A DNA stretch of 64,000 nucleotides from Companilactobacillus zhongbaensis (GCF_003946515.1 NZ_RHOM01000001.1:124001-188000); one strand, 5' to 3'. Shown: positions 46,561 to 56,389, numbered from the stretch's first letter. Made by a program: numbers and translations. The notes: generated from the letters alone by a model not told the origin.

Positions 46561-47382
46561 ATGGAATTGAATGTTATTCAAATTATATTAGTCGTTCTTG
46601 TATCTTTCCTTGCTGGTATGGAAGGTATTCTTGATGAATTCCATTTCCACCAACCAGTAATCGCTTGTACATTGATCGGCTTAGTTACCGGCCAACTTAT
46701 GCCTTGCCTAATTTTAGGTGGTACACTTCAAATGGTCGCTTTAGGTTGGGCCAATATCGGTGCTGCTGTTGCGCCCGATGTTGCTTTAGCCTCAGTAGCT
46801 TCAGCTATTATCTTGGTCTTAGGTGGCCAAGGTACTAAGGGTGTTTCTTCAGCTTATGCTATTGCTATCCCTCTAGCTGTTGCTGGATTGTTACTAACAA
46901 TCTTAGTTCGTACTATTAGTACTGGTATTGTTCATATCATGGATGCTGCCGCTAAGGAAGGTAACTTCAGAAAGATCGAAATGTGGCAATACATCGCTAT
47001 TTGTTTACAAGGTCTACGTATTGCTATTCCTGCAGCTATGATCTTAGCTCTTGGTGCAGGTCCCGTTAAAGCAATGCTTACGGCTATCCCACAAGTAGTT
47101 CAAGATGGACTATCAATCGGTGGTGGTATGGTTGTTGCCGTAGGTTACGCTATGGTTATTAACATGATGGCTTCTCGTGAAGTTTGGCCATTCTTCGCAA
47201 TTGGTTTCGTTTTGGCAACTATCAAATCGTTAACACTTATCGGTTTAGGTGCTATCGGTCTTGCCCTTGCTTTGATCTACTTGACACTTTCAAAGAGTGG
47301 CGGTTCAGGTAAAGGCGACGGCGGTAATACTGGCAATACAAATACCGGTGATCCCGTTGGAGATATCATAGATAATTACTAA
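46561..47382 (+). CDS. manY: Mannose-class PTS EIIC component
   Basis: A 273-aa integral membrane subunit with about seven transmembrane helices; ALGWANIGAAVAPDVALASVAS and the Gly-rich loops are typical. It forms the sugar channel with EIID. The C-terminal tail is unusually rich in Gly, Asn and Asp. Such systems also serve as receptors for class IIa bacteriocins. Confidence 0.94.
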   Translation: MELNVIQIILVVLVSFLAGMEGILDEFHFHQPVIACTLIGLVTGQLMPCLILGGTLQMVALGWANIGAAVAPDVALASVASAIILVLGGQGTKGVSSAYAIAIPLAVAGLLLTILVRTISTGIVHIMDAAAKEGNFRKIEMWQYIAICLQGLRIAIPAAMILALGAGPVKAMLTAIPQVVQDGLSIGGGMVVAVGYAMVINMMASREVWPFFAIGFVLATIKSLTLIGLGAIGLALALIYLTLSKSGGSGKGDGGNTGNTNTGDPVGDIIDNY

Positions 47383-47399
47383 AATGGAGGAAGAATAAC

Positions 47400-48311
47400 A
47401 TGGCAGATCAAGTTAAAATTTCTAAAAGAGATCGTATAGCCGTTTGGTGGCGTTCAACCTTCATTCAAGGTTCATGGAACTATGAACGTATGCAAAACGG
47501 TGGCTGGGCATATTCACTTATCCCAGTTTTGAAAAAATTATATAAGACAAAAGAAGATCGTGCCGCAGCTTTGAAGCGTCACTTGGAATTCTTCAATTGT
47601 CATCCTTACTTAGCTTCACCTATTCTAGGTGTAACTATGGCCTTGGAAGAAGAACGTGCTAACGGTGCTCCCGTTGATGACGTTGCCATCCAAGGTGTTA
47701 AAGTTGGTATGATGGGACCACTTGCTGGTATCGGTGACCCTGTGTTCTGGTTCACAGTTAAGCCTATCATCGGTGCTATCGCTGCTTCACTTGCAATGGG
47801 TGGAAGTATCGTTGGACCTATCCTTTATTTCGTAGCATGGAACGCTATCAGAATGGCTTTCATGTGGTACTCACAAGAATTAGGTTACAAAGCTGGTTCA
47901 AAGATCACCGAAGATATGTCCGGTGGTTTGTTACAAGATGTTACAAAGGGTGCATCTATTTTAGGTATGTTCATCCTAGGATCCTTGATCAACCGGTGGG
48001 TTGTTGTTAAATTCACGCCGGTCGTTTCATCGATCAAGCAACAAAAAGGTTCATATATTGATTGGGGCAACTTACCCAACAATATGAACGGTGTTAAAGA
48101 AGCTCTGATCCAACAAGCAGACGGACGGGCGTTGTCCATGGTCAAAGTCACGACCTTGCAAGATAACTTAGATCAATTGATTCCTGGACTTGCAGGACTA
48201 CTATTAACATTCCTTTGCATGTACTTACTAAGAAAGAAAGTTTCACCAATCTGGCAAATCCTTGGATTATTCGCAATTGGTGTCTTCTTCCACTGGATCG
48301 GATTAATGTAA
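47400..48311 (+). CDS. manZ: Mannose-class PTS EIID component
   Basis: A 303-aa membrane subunit. N-terminal WNYERMQNGGWAYSLIPVLKKLY, LEFFNCHPYLASPILGVTMALEEE and GPLAGIGDPVFWF are hallmarks of EIID. The C-terminus has transmembrane helices. Seventeen bp after manY; last gene before the operon terminator. Confidence 0.95.
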   Translation: MADQVKISKRDRIAVWWRSTFIQGSWNYERMQNGGWAYSLIPVLKKLYKTKEDRAAALKRHLEFFNCHPYLASPILGVTMALEEERANGAPVDDVAIQGVKVGMMGPLAGIGDPVFWFTVKPIIGAIAASLAMGGSIVGPILYFVAWNAIRMAFMWYSQELGYKAGSKITEDMSGGLLQDVTKGASILGMFILGSLINRWVVVKFTPVVSSIKQQKGSYIDWGNLPNNMNGVKEALIQQADGRALSMVKVTTLQDNLDQLIPGLAGLLLTFLCMYLLRKKVSPIWQILGLFAIGVFFHWIGLM

Positions 48312-48326
48312 GATATTCAAAAATAT

Positions 48327-48358
48327 AGAATGAACTCATTGGGGTTCATTCTTTTTTT
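48327..48358 (+). terminator. Terminator of the mannose PTS operon
   Basis: AGAATGAAC pairs with GTTCATTCT, followed by seven T. Confidence 0.92.
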
Positions 48359-48403
48359 GATTATAATGTAGGTATATATCGAGAATTAGAATGGAGTTTA
48401 TTG

Positions 48404-48787
48404 ATGGTTGAATCATTGAATACTAAATCAGAACTAGTTATCAACGGGACCTCGCACATGGGTTTGGCCGATTACGGCAAGATCATGGTCGGTGATAAGG
48501 CCTTTGAATTTTACGATGATCGTGATAAGAAAAATTACATTCAGATCCCCTGGACTCAGGTGGAGTACGTCGTCGTTTCCGTTATGTTCAAGGGCAAGTG
48601 GATCCCAAGATTTGGTATTAAAACTAAGAGTAGTGGAATGTTTACTTTTTCCGCGAAAGACCCGAAGAAAGTACTTCGCCAGATCCGCGAACACATCGAT
48701 GCTGATAACATCGTTAAGTCCTTGAGCTTCAATCAAGTAGTTGCTCGTGGTGTCAAAAATCTATTCCATCGTAAGAAGAAAAAATAA
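48404..48787 (+). CDS. manO: ManO-like protein (DUF956)
   Basis: A 127-aa DUF956 protein, usually encoded right after manXYZ and thought to influence expression of that PTS. WTQVEYVVVSVMFKGKWIPRF is the conserved core; the tail is Lys-rich. Start 48404 (MVESLN) follows GGAG. A terminator separates it from manZ, and TATAAT at about 48362 suggests its own promoter. Confidence 0.88.
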   Translation: MVESLNTKSELVINGTSHMGLADYGKIMVGDKAFEFYDDRDKKNYIQIPWTQVEYVVVSVMFKGKWIPRFGIKTKSSGMFTFSAKDPKKVLRQIREHIDADNIVKSLSFNQVVARGVKNLFHRKKKK

Positions 48788-48789
48788 AA

Positions 48790-48910
48790 AGAGAGTGTAA
48801 GGAGATGTCCAGCTGCTGAGGATTTAGGGACTATCAGCACTGGAGTGCTGCGAAGCAGTGCTCGCTGAAAGTTTCTAAACCGGAGGCCGCTATCTCCTGG
48901 AACTCGTTTC
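48790..48910 (-). repeat. Family A intergenic repeat, complete copy (A6)
   Basis: Minus orientation. Outer arms AGGAGAT/ATCTCCT, CAGCTGCTGAGGATTTAG, inner arms ACTATCAGC/GCTGAAAGT (one mismatch), apex CTGCGAAGCAG, TTTCTAAACCGGAGGCCGC, GGAACTCGTTTCC. Starts three bases after the manO stop codon. Confidence 0.88.
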
Positions 48911-48916
48911 CAAAAA

Positions 48917-49037
48917 AGAGAGTGCAAGGAGATGGTCAGCTGCTGAGGATTTAGGGACTATCAGCACTGGAGTGCTGCGGAGCAGTGCTCGCTGAAAGTT
49001 TCTAAACCGGAGGCCGCTATCTCCTGGAACTCGTTTC
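48917..49037 (-). repeat. Family A intergenic repeat, complete copy (A7)
   Basis: Almost identical to A6 (offset 127 bp), with differences at the first loop (GGTC for GTCC) and the apex (CTGCGGAGCAG). Recent tandem duplication. No CCAAAC flank repeats here. Confidence 0.9.
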
Positions 49038-49040
49038 CGA

Positions 49041-49071
49041 TAAAAAAACCACATCGCAAGATGTGGTTTTT
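49041..49071. terminator. Bidirectional terminator
   Basis: AACCACATC, GCAA, GATGTGGTT with A and T flanks; ends the minus-strand immunity-like gene and anything reading through A6/A7. Confidence 0.85.
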
Positions 49072-49373
49072 TAGTCTAAATTATGGAAAATATTAAACCA
49101 ACGGTGTTTGGAATTTTTTCCCATGTAGATGTCGTTGATCAAAACTAACAGCTCATTAAAACACTCGGGTAATTGAAATTTATGCTTCCGTGAGTATATC
49201 GCTGCTTCTTTGCGAAGCCCGAGGCTGTTTTTAAAACGTTTGGAGTGATCGACTTTATGTTCTAACTCTTTGAGTAATTTGACGATGTGTTTTTCATTTT
49301 TGATGTCAGGTATTTTCATGCATTCATCGATCAAGCGATGGATTTCGTCGATGTCTTGTTGTTCGTATTTCAT
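49071..49373 (-). CDS. Enterocin A immunity-like small helical protein
   Basis: A 100-aa predicted four-helix protein, charged, no signal peptide or membrane segment. Size, helix spacing and a C-terminal LPECFNELLVLINDI-type helix resemble class IIa bacteriocin immunity proteins (EntA_Immun). Located 22 bp after a CPBP-protease gene, a frequent partner in bacteriocin immunity loci. No bacteriocin or export gene is nearby. The assignment is by resemblance only. Confidence 0.5.
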   Translation of the reverse strand: MKYEQQDIDEIHRLIDECMKIPDIKNEKHIVKLLKELEHKVDHSKRFKNSLGLRKEAAIYSRKHKFQLPECFNELLVLINDIYMGKNSKHRWFNIFHNLD

Positions 49374-49395
49374 ATCTTTCTCCTGAGGCTATTGA

Positions 49396-50025
49396 TTAAA
49401 CGATGCTAAGCAGTAAAACGACTAAGTTCATGATGACGTGGCTCGTTGCGCTAACATAAATATTTTTGGAACGATAATAAACGAAGCAAAACCAAGCCCC
49501 CATGATCAAGTAGATTAAGAAGCGACTGTCTTGATGCAAAAAGGCGAATAAAAATGACGATATAAGCGCTGCCCAGATAACATTGGTAGGTTTGATCAAG
49601 TTAGCGAAGAAAACGCGTCTGAAGACGATTTCTTCCATGATAGGGGCACAAATTAAAATATAAACCAAATAATAAGGATATCCGTGGGCTGTTGCTAACA
49701 AGGTTAAGGTATTTTGTGATGATGTGGAAAGATGGAAGATCACTTGTTCAATGAAAGTGACTCCGAACTGGATGACGATGGCTCCGATAGTTCCGATCAA
49801 GATCCAGATCACCGCATTTTTCCAGTCAAATTTTTTCGATTCGAAGGAATTTTTGCCATCACGTTGGACTAAATAGATCATGGCACCAGTTGCAATCACG
49901 GCAGCTATGGTCATGATCAAGAAGTAGGGATGCCCAGTTAGGCGCATCATCGAAAGAATGGTTCCGACGAATAATAAAGCAATATATGACAGTAAAGTTG
50001 TCAGCTGATTAGTTGAATTTTTCAT
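49396..50025 (-). CDS. CPBP-family intramembrane metalloprotease
   Basis: A 209-aa membrane protein with about six transmembrane helices. Conserved motif 1 PIMEEIVFRRVFF (EExxxR) and motif 2 FLFAFLHQDSR, where the His lies. Members process membrane substrates and several confer bacteriocin self-immunity. First gene of a two-gene unit with the immunity-like protein. Confidence 0.85.
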   Translation of the reverse strand: MKNSTNQLTTLLSYIALLFVGTILSMMRLTGHPYFLIMTIAAVIATGAMIYLVQRDGKNSFESKKFDWKNAVIWILIGTIGAIVIQFGVTFIEQVIFHLSTSSQNTLTLLATAHGYPYYLVYILICAPIMEEIVFRRVFFANLIKPTNVIWAALISSFLFAFLHQDSRFLIYLIMGAWFCFVYYRSKNIYVSATSHVIMNLVVLLLSIV

Positions 50026-50054
50026 GTAAACTTCCTTTTTTATGATGTAAATAC

Positions 50055-50083
50055 TTGCATGTTATTCATAAAATGTTAATATA
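50055..50083 (+). promoter_or_regulatory. Promoter of groESL
   Basis: TTGCAT and AATATA with 17-bp spacing, just upstream of the CIRCE element. Confidence 0.55.
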
Positions 50084-50093
50084 AAAGTTGTGA

Positions 50094-50120
50094 TTAGCAC
50101 AACAGATGTTTGAGTGCTAA
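50094..50120 (+). promoter_or_regulatory. CIRCE operator (HrcA binding site)
   Basis: TTAGCACAA-N9-GAGTGCTAA. The right arm is a perfect match; the left arm differs from TTAGCACTC at its last two bases. Expected to bind HrcA and repress groESL in unstressed cells. Confidence 0.9.
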
Positions 50121-50158
50121 ATTATTAAAAATTAAAATTTCATCGGAGGGATATAAAA

Positions 50159-50443
50159 TTGTTAAAACCACTTGGAGACAGAATCATTGTAACAGTCGAT
50201 AAAGAAGAAGAGAAGACAGTTGGTGGCATTGTTCTTGCTAATAACGCTAAAGAGAAGCCACAAACAGCAGAAGTTGTTGCTGTAGGTCCTGGTGCAACTA
50301 CACCTGAAGGAAAGACATTACCTATGTCAGTTAAAGCCGGAGACAAGGTTCTCTTTGACAAGTATGCTGGCTCAGAAGTTAAGTATGACGATAAAGATTA
50401 CCTAATCCTTCACGAAAAAGATATCATGGCAATCGCCGAATAA
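50159..50443 (+). CDS. groES: Co-chaperonin GroES
   Basis: A 94-aa heptameric lid of Gro[12 protein letters not shown] at the start and the mobile loop [14 protein letters not shown] are typical. The start is TTG at 50159, after GGAGGG. Confidence 0.96.
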   Translation: MLKPLGDRIIVTVDKEEEKTVGGIVLANNAKEKPQTAEVVAVGPGATTPEGKTLPMSVKAGDKVLFDKYAGSEVKYDDKDYLILHEKDIMAIAE

Positions 50444-50491
50444 TTAATCAGGCAAATATCAATTTACTAAATAATGGAGTGTGAAATTTAA

Positions 50492-52123
<1,632 letters not shown>

Positions 52124-52207
52124 TCGTTCCCCATCAAAACCCCAACAAACCGATGAGGTTGTTAGGATAAGAGTACCTCAGAGATTTATTAGAAATAAAT
52201 ACCGTGT

Positions 52208-52234
52208 AAAAAGACGCCTCCGGGCGTCTTTTTT
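52208..52234 (+). terminator. Terminator of groESL
   Basis: AAAAGACGCC pairs with GGCGTCTTTT, followed by T. Confidence 0.88.
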
Positions 52235-52254
52235 GATGTAGTAGTGTTGGTAGA

Positions 52255-52600
52255 GGTTCACTGCCGGTTCTGTGGAGGGTTCCGGGAATTGCGCCGTGGA
52301 ACGCTGCGGACCCACTTTCGACCTCAGTTGTTCGGTGGCGTAGCCACCACCAAAACCGGTCGCGCAAGTGCATTAGCACTTACGTTCCATTACATCTCAA
52401 AGCTGGGTCTTTTCGTAAGCACGGCCTTTGCCGAGCAAACGAAAATTTCGCGGCTGACGGCGAATTCCCTCCACCCTCCACAGAACCTAGAGTTGGTACA
52501 AATATTCCTTGCTTGTGGGGGTAACGGTACTTATTTCAACACTGGTAGATTGTTTTGGTTTAATAGTGGGATTTATCTCTTTTTCGGTCTTAAGATTTTG
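52255..52600 (+). repeat. Family B structured repeat, copy B3 (tail type II)
   Basis: GGTTCACTGCCG, main arms TTCTGTGGAGGGT...GGGAATT...CGCC with complement ending 52487, TGGAACGC, inserted hairpins GGTGGC/GCCACC and AAGTGC/GCACTT, a TTTTCGT/ACGAAAA hairpin, then AATTTCGCGGCTGA. After CCTAGAG comes the type II tail (GGTACTTATTTC, TTCGGTCTTAAGATTTT). A 147-aa open frame over this region is not credible. Confidence 0.85.
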
Positions 52601-52735
52601 GGTTCTCGCTCTATCTTGTTGATTTTTTTTGGTAATATCACCGAAGAATTATTGATTTTCTTCTTCATACGAAGCAAGGATAAATAAGAAGCCTCTTAAA
52701 GCTGGTTTAATTTTTTTGATTTTACTACATTGGTT

Positions 52736-52996
52736 GAGATTGAGATAGACATGTGAGAAATAGGACGCATTAGTAGTGCCAACTTGATCAAAAAAGATCG
52801 GTAAAGGTCAAACAGAGGGAGAGATTATTTTATCTATCTAGGTGGAGGGGCGGGGCGCTATATGGGTTCAGCTGTGAAATTATTCTTAGCGACGAAGGAG
52901 CTTAGAATAAGACTCGTATTGGAGATGTCCGGGTGAACTTCCCGGATAGCTTCAATCGGGTCCACAGCGTTCCAATCCCATATAGCGCTACCACCA
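52736..52996 (-). repeat. Family B structured repeat, copy B4 (tail type I)
   Basis: Minus orientation. Main arms GCGCTATATGGG/CCCATATAGCGC, TGGAACGCTGTGGACCCG, hairpin ATCCGGG/CCCGGAT, a TTATTCT/AGAATAA hairpin with a CTCCTTCGTC loop, AATTTCACAGCTGA, CCACCTAGAT, then the type I tail (ACCGATC, AAGTTGGCA, GCGTCCTA, GTCTATCTCAAT). The GGTTCACTGCC end is replaced by GATGGTGGTGGT. With B3 it fills the 52124-53071 gap. Confidence 0.85.
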
Positions 52997-53071
52997 CCAT
53001 CCAAACACAAAACAAAATATCAACAGCAAACTTAATTTCATTGGTATCATTATATTGATGAGGTGAATTTA

Positions 53072-53899
53072 ATGGAGAAACTTTTTTCGATTGGACAGCT
53101 GGGTAAAATTTTTAATATTGCAATTCCTACTTTGAGATATTACGACGAAGTTGGTCTGTTGAATCCGGCTAAGGTTGATCCGGATACTCACTATCGATAT
53201 TACTCGACCGAGCAGTTTGAGCGCTTGAACGTGATCACTTATTTGCGAGCTCTTGATTTGTCGGTCGAGTCGATCAAAGAGTTCTTTCAGGCTCGGGATA
53301 CTACTAAATTGGAAGATATGCTGGTCGAACAAAAGGAGCGGGTCAATCAGCAAATTCATGCTCTACAGCAGATCGACCAACGGATCGATGCTCGATTGAA
53401 TCAAGTGCAAGATGCTGCTAATTCGGTTCTTGAAAAAATCGAATTGGTGGAACTGCCACAAATTCCTATCATTTCTTTGAATGAGGATTATCGTCCTAAT
53501 GAAGATATTGAGTTTCCTATATCTACTTTGCGTAGAAAATATGGTTTGGATAAGAATATTTTTTTAGGAAAGATCGTGTTGACTTTGAATCGCCAACAAT
53601 TAATGGAGCATGAGTTCGATGAGTATAACAGTTTGTTGTTGATTTTGGAGCCAGGTGATGGTGGCGATGCGACTGGTTATTTGCCTGCGGGTGAATACGT
53701 GCGTGTCAGATTTCACGGTACCCATCAAATGGCGGGTGACTGTTATCGGAAACTGTTGAAGTATTGCCAAGACAAGCAGCTGGAGATCGTTGATGATGCC
53801 ATTGAGACGGCGCTGATCGACTATGGTATCACGGATAATTTTGATAAGTATGTTACTGAGATCAAGATACCTGTCAAAAAACAATTGACCCTCAAGTAA
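53072..53899 (+). CDS. MerR-family regulator with GyrI-like effector domain
   Basis: A 275-aa protein: N-terminal MerR helix-turn-helix (FSIGQLGKIFNIAIPTLRYYDEVGLLNP), a dimerisation coiled coil (about 80-118) and a C-terminal GyrI/BmrR-type ligand-binding domain. Typical of multidrug-responsive activators. Start 53072 (MEKLFS) follows GAGGTGA. The DUF554 gene follows after 46 bp. The first 600 bp have T/G-ending codons. Confidence 0.88.
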   Translation: MEKLFSIGQLGKIFNIAIPTLRYYDEVGLLNPAKVDPDTHYRYYSTEQFERLNVITYLRALDLSVESIKEFFQARDTTKLEDMLVEQKERVNQQIHALQQIDQRIDARLNQVQDAANSVLEKIELVELPQIPIISLNEDYRPNEDIEFPISTLRRKYGLDKNIFLGKIVLTLNRQQLMEHEFDEYNSLLLILEPGDGGDATGYLPAGEYVRVRFHGTHQMAGDCYRKLLKYCQDKQLEIVDDAIETALIDYGITDNFDKYVTEIKIPVKKQLTLK

Positions 53900-53945
53900 C
53901 TTGAGAGTTTAATATAGGCACTATCAACACACAAAGGGGAGCATC

Positions 53946-54626
53946 ATGATAGGAACAATTTATAACGTCTGCATGATCCTGATCGGGAGTGTCATCGGAC
54001 GTTTTCTTCACAAAGGATTAAAACCGCAGTATCAGACGATATTAACTCAAGCTTTAGGACTTGTGGCCATGGTTGTGGGGATCAATGCTGTGGTCGAAAA
54101 TATGCCTAAAAGTCACTATCCGATAATGTTTATCTTGAGCTTAGCCATCGGTGGAGTAATTGGTCAGTGGCTCAACATTCAAAAACACTTCGACAACTTA
54201 GTCGGCAGATTTTCCGGAGGCGGAAATTTAGCAGAAGGACTGGCCACCGCTATCTTGTTATACTGCATCGGCTCACTATCGATTTTAGGACCGATTCAAG
54301 CAGCACTGAACAAAGACTACACATTCTTATTCACTAACGGAACACTCGATGGCATCACTTCAATCGTCCTAGCCTCAACTTTCGGATTTGGAATAGCCTT
54401 AGCAGCTGGAGCCGTTTTGGCTTGGCAAGGAAGCATTTACTTGATTGCCATGATGCTTCAAAGTTCCATCAACACGAGCATGGTAACAGAATTGACCATC
54501 GTCGGTGGAGTCCTGATCCTAGCATCAGGATTAGGACTTTTAGAGATTAAAAAAATCAGCGTCCTAAACTTATTACCAGCTTTGATCGTACCGATAGTAG
54601 GTGTCATGATCATCCAAATATTTTAG
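53946..54626 (+). CDS. DUF554 membrane protein
   Basis: A 226-aa protein with about six transmembrane helices; IGTIYNVCMILIGSVIGRF and GQWLNI...GNLAEGLATAILLYCIGSLSILGPIQ are the conserved DUF554 segments. Probably a transporter-like protein of unknown substrate. Codon third positions are A/C-biased, opposite to the MerR gene in front. Confidence 0.88.
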   Translation: MIGTIYNVCMILIGSVIGRFLHKGLKPQYQTILTQALGLVAMVVGINAVVENMPKSHYPIMFILSLAIGGVIGQWLNIQKHFDNLVGRFSGGGNLAEGLATAILLYCIGSLSILGPIQAALNKDYTFLFTNGTLDGITSIVLASTFGFGIALAAGAVLAWQGSIYLIAMMLQSSINTSMVTELTIVGGVLILASGLGLLEIKKISVLNLLPALIVPIVGVMIIQIF

Positions 54627-54634
54627 ATTAATTC

Positions 54635-54730
54635 TGTATACAAAACATAAAATTATAAGCGAAAACACAAGCACATAGCTGATTGAGATCAACTATGTGC
54701 TTTTTATATGTCTAAGATATACTGTATACA
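54635..54730. promoter_or_regulatory. Two TGTATACA palindromes around a terminator
   Basis: Identical 8-bp palindromes at 54635-54642 and 54723-54730, 88 bp apart, on either side of a terminator hairpin. Could be operator half sites for panE or chance. Confidence 0.25.
54668..54712 (+). terminator. Terminator after DUF554 gene
   Basis: GCACATAG pairs with CTATGTGC around a long loop with GATTGAGATC; followed by five T. Confidence 0.8.
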
Positions 54731-54839
54731 ATCGAACGGAGAAAATAATTGAAATAGCATTATCAAGTCAATGTATAAGTCTCATCTAATTTATAAACAT
54801 AATCTTTTAGCCAACAATATTTGTTTTATTTAAATTAAG

Positions 54840-54867
54840 TTGACATTTATTAGAAAAAAGCTAATAC
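54840..54867 (+). promoter_or_regulatory. Promoter of panE-like gene
   Basis: TTGACA and TAATAC with a 16-bp spacer, 36 bp upstream of the start codon. Confidence 0.65.
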
Positions 54868-54903
54868 TCTTTAATAATTAAATAAATTAGGGAGGCTTTT
54901 ATT

Positions 54904-55878
54904 ATGAAATATGCAGTATTAGGCGCAGGTGCAATGGGGTTGAGGTATGGACTCTTATTGCAGGAAGCGGGCTTCCCTGTTGATTTTGTTGAAATCTGGG
55001 ATAAATCAATCAACACCATCAAAGAACAAGGTGGAGTGTATCAATCTCGAGATCGTCAAAATAAACATTTAGTACCAGTAAATATTTTTTCACCAGAGGA
55101 CTATCAAGGCGACCCTGATGTTTGGATCGTCTTCGTTAAACAGATGCAATTGGCAGACGCTTTGAAGCGATGTCAACATTTATTCAACGACAAGCAATAT
55201 GTCGTAGCACCAATGAACGGGATCGGTCATGTGGAAAAACTCAACCAGTACTTTGATGCCAACAAAGTCATCAGTGGAACAGCTATGATCGCCACAGTCT
55301 TGAACGGACCTGGAGATGTCGACTTCATGGGAGCAGCAGGAGCTGGTTCCATGAAAATCGTCAATCAAAATGAGCAACCGGACGAAATGACACACAAGAT
55401 AGTGGACGAATTCACCAAGGCAAATTTAAATCCACAATTAACCACAAACTTCATGGGAACCTTGATGTCAAAGGTTATATTAAACTCAGTATTGAATACA
55501 CTATGCACAATGTTCGAAATCAGAATGGGTGAATTCATCCAAGCACCAACAGCCGAAAAGTTGTCAAAACAATTGATCAACGAAGCATTCGACGTCTGTG
55601 AACGTGCCAACATCCAATTACTAAACACCAGAGAAGAAGAATGGCAAGCCATCAAAACAGCCAGTGAAACAGGCATGCCACTACACTACCCATCAATGTA
55701 CCAAGATCTCCATAAAAACCGTCCAACAGAAGTAGACTACATCAACGGCTTCATCTACGACTTAGGATTGAAGTATCATTACGAAGCATCGACACATGAC
55801 TACTTGAGAAATTTAGTTCACTTAGCAGAGTTTACTAAGAATTTTGATCCTGATTCATTGTTAGCTACAGAAGAATAA
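54904..55878 (+). CDS. panE: 2-dehydropantoate 2-reductase family protein
   Basis: A 324-aa NADPH-dependent reductase. Rossmann motif VLGAGAMGLRYGLLL, then FVKQMQLADAL, and the C-terminal helical domain with the catalytic Lys in MGTLMSKVILNSVLNTL. May reduce ketopantoate (CoA synthesis) or, as shown for lactococcal PanE, branched-chain 2-keto acids. SD: GGGAGG. The last 450 bp are strongly A/C-ending. Confidence 0.82.
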   Translation: MKYAVLGAGAMGLRYGLLLQEAGFPVDFVEIWDKSINTIKEQGGVYQSRDRQNKHLVPVNIFSPEDYQGDPDVWIVFVKQMQLADALKRCQHLFNDKQYVVAPMNGIGHVEKLNQYFDANKVISGTAMIATVLNGPGDVDFMGAAGAGSMKIVNQNEQPDEMTHKIVDEFTKANLNPQLTTNFMGTLMSKVILNSVLNTLCTMFEIRMGEFIQAPTAEKLSKQLINEAFDVCERANIQLLNTREEEWQAIKTASETGMPLHYPSMYQDLHKNRPTEVDYINGFIYDLGLKYHYEASTHDYLRNLVHLAEFTKNFDPDSLLATEE

Positions 55879-55890
55879 TTAAAATATGAA

Positions 55891-55937
55891 GAGCAATATT
55901 CTAACGCAGAACTGTACACGCTGGAATATTGCTTTTT
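55891..55937 (+). terminator. Terminator of panE
   Basis: AGCAATATTC pairs with GAATATTGCT, followed by T. Confidence 0.82.
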
Positions 55938-55988
55938 CTATGTAAAAAAATCAAATAATTAGTTGAGTTTTTCCAATTCAGAACAAAC

Positions 55989-56241
55989 CTGAGATAGACC
56001 GAAAAGAATAGGGCAGGAAAAGGTGTCAATTTAACAAGAAAAGATCGGTCACCACCCACAAGAGAGAAGGATATTAACAAATCTAGGTGGATGGGCGGGG
56101 CGCTATATGGGCTCAGCCGCGAAATAATGGAACGTAAGTGCTGACGCACTTGCGCAACTGGTTCTTGGTGGTGGCTTTGCCACCGAACAACTAAGGAAGC
56201 CAGTCCCATATAGCGCCCCGCCCCGGAACCGGCAGTGAACC
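55989..56241 (-). repeat. Family B structured repeat, copy B5 (tail type I)
   Basis: Minus orientation. Main arms GGGCGGGGCGCTATATGGG (56093-56111) and its perfect complement (56205-56223). Inside are hairpins GGTGGC/GCCACC and AAGTGC/GCACTT, the same modules as in B3, and ATTTCGCGGCTGA. GGTTCACTGCCGGTTCC at one end and CCACCTAGATT plus the type I tail at the other. Fills the panE-ymdB gap. Confidence 0.87.
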
Positions 56242-56364
56242 ACCAACCAAACTACCACCACTATCCAAACGTAAAATCAAAATATCCACCACCAAAAATT
56301 TTTGCTATAATTAAAACCCGTAATTTAGCAACATATATAGGAAAATTAAGCCCATACAAATACC

Positions 56365-56378
56365 CGAACAGGTGTTTC
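56365..56378 (+). promoter_or_regulatory. LexA (SOS) box upstream of ymdB-mutSL-ruvAB
   Basis: CGAACAGGTGTTTC fits the Firmicutes LexA consensus CGAACRNRYGTTYC at every position. It lies directly in front of the extended -10 TGGTACAAT (56381-56389), so LexA bound here would block the promoter. Confidence 0.78.
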
Positions 56379-56380
56379 TT

Positions 56381-56389
56381 TGGTACAAT
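56381..56389 (+). promoter_or_regulatory. Extended -10 promoter of the repair operon
   Basis: TGGTACAAT (TGn plus TACAAT) about 30 bp before the ymdB start; the -35 is poor and overlaps the LexA box. Confidence 0.55.

Noticed and set aside
52244-52687. 147-aa open frame over the B3 region
   Set aside because: It runs through the hairpins of a non-coding repeat, has no SD, and its codons follow the inverted-repeat sequence rather than a protein pattern.
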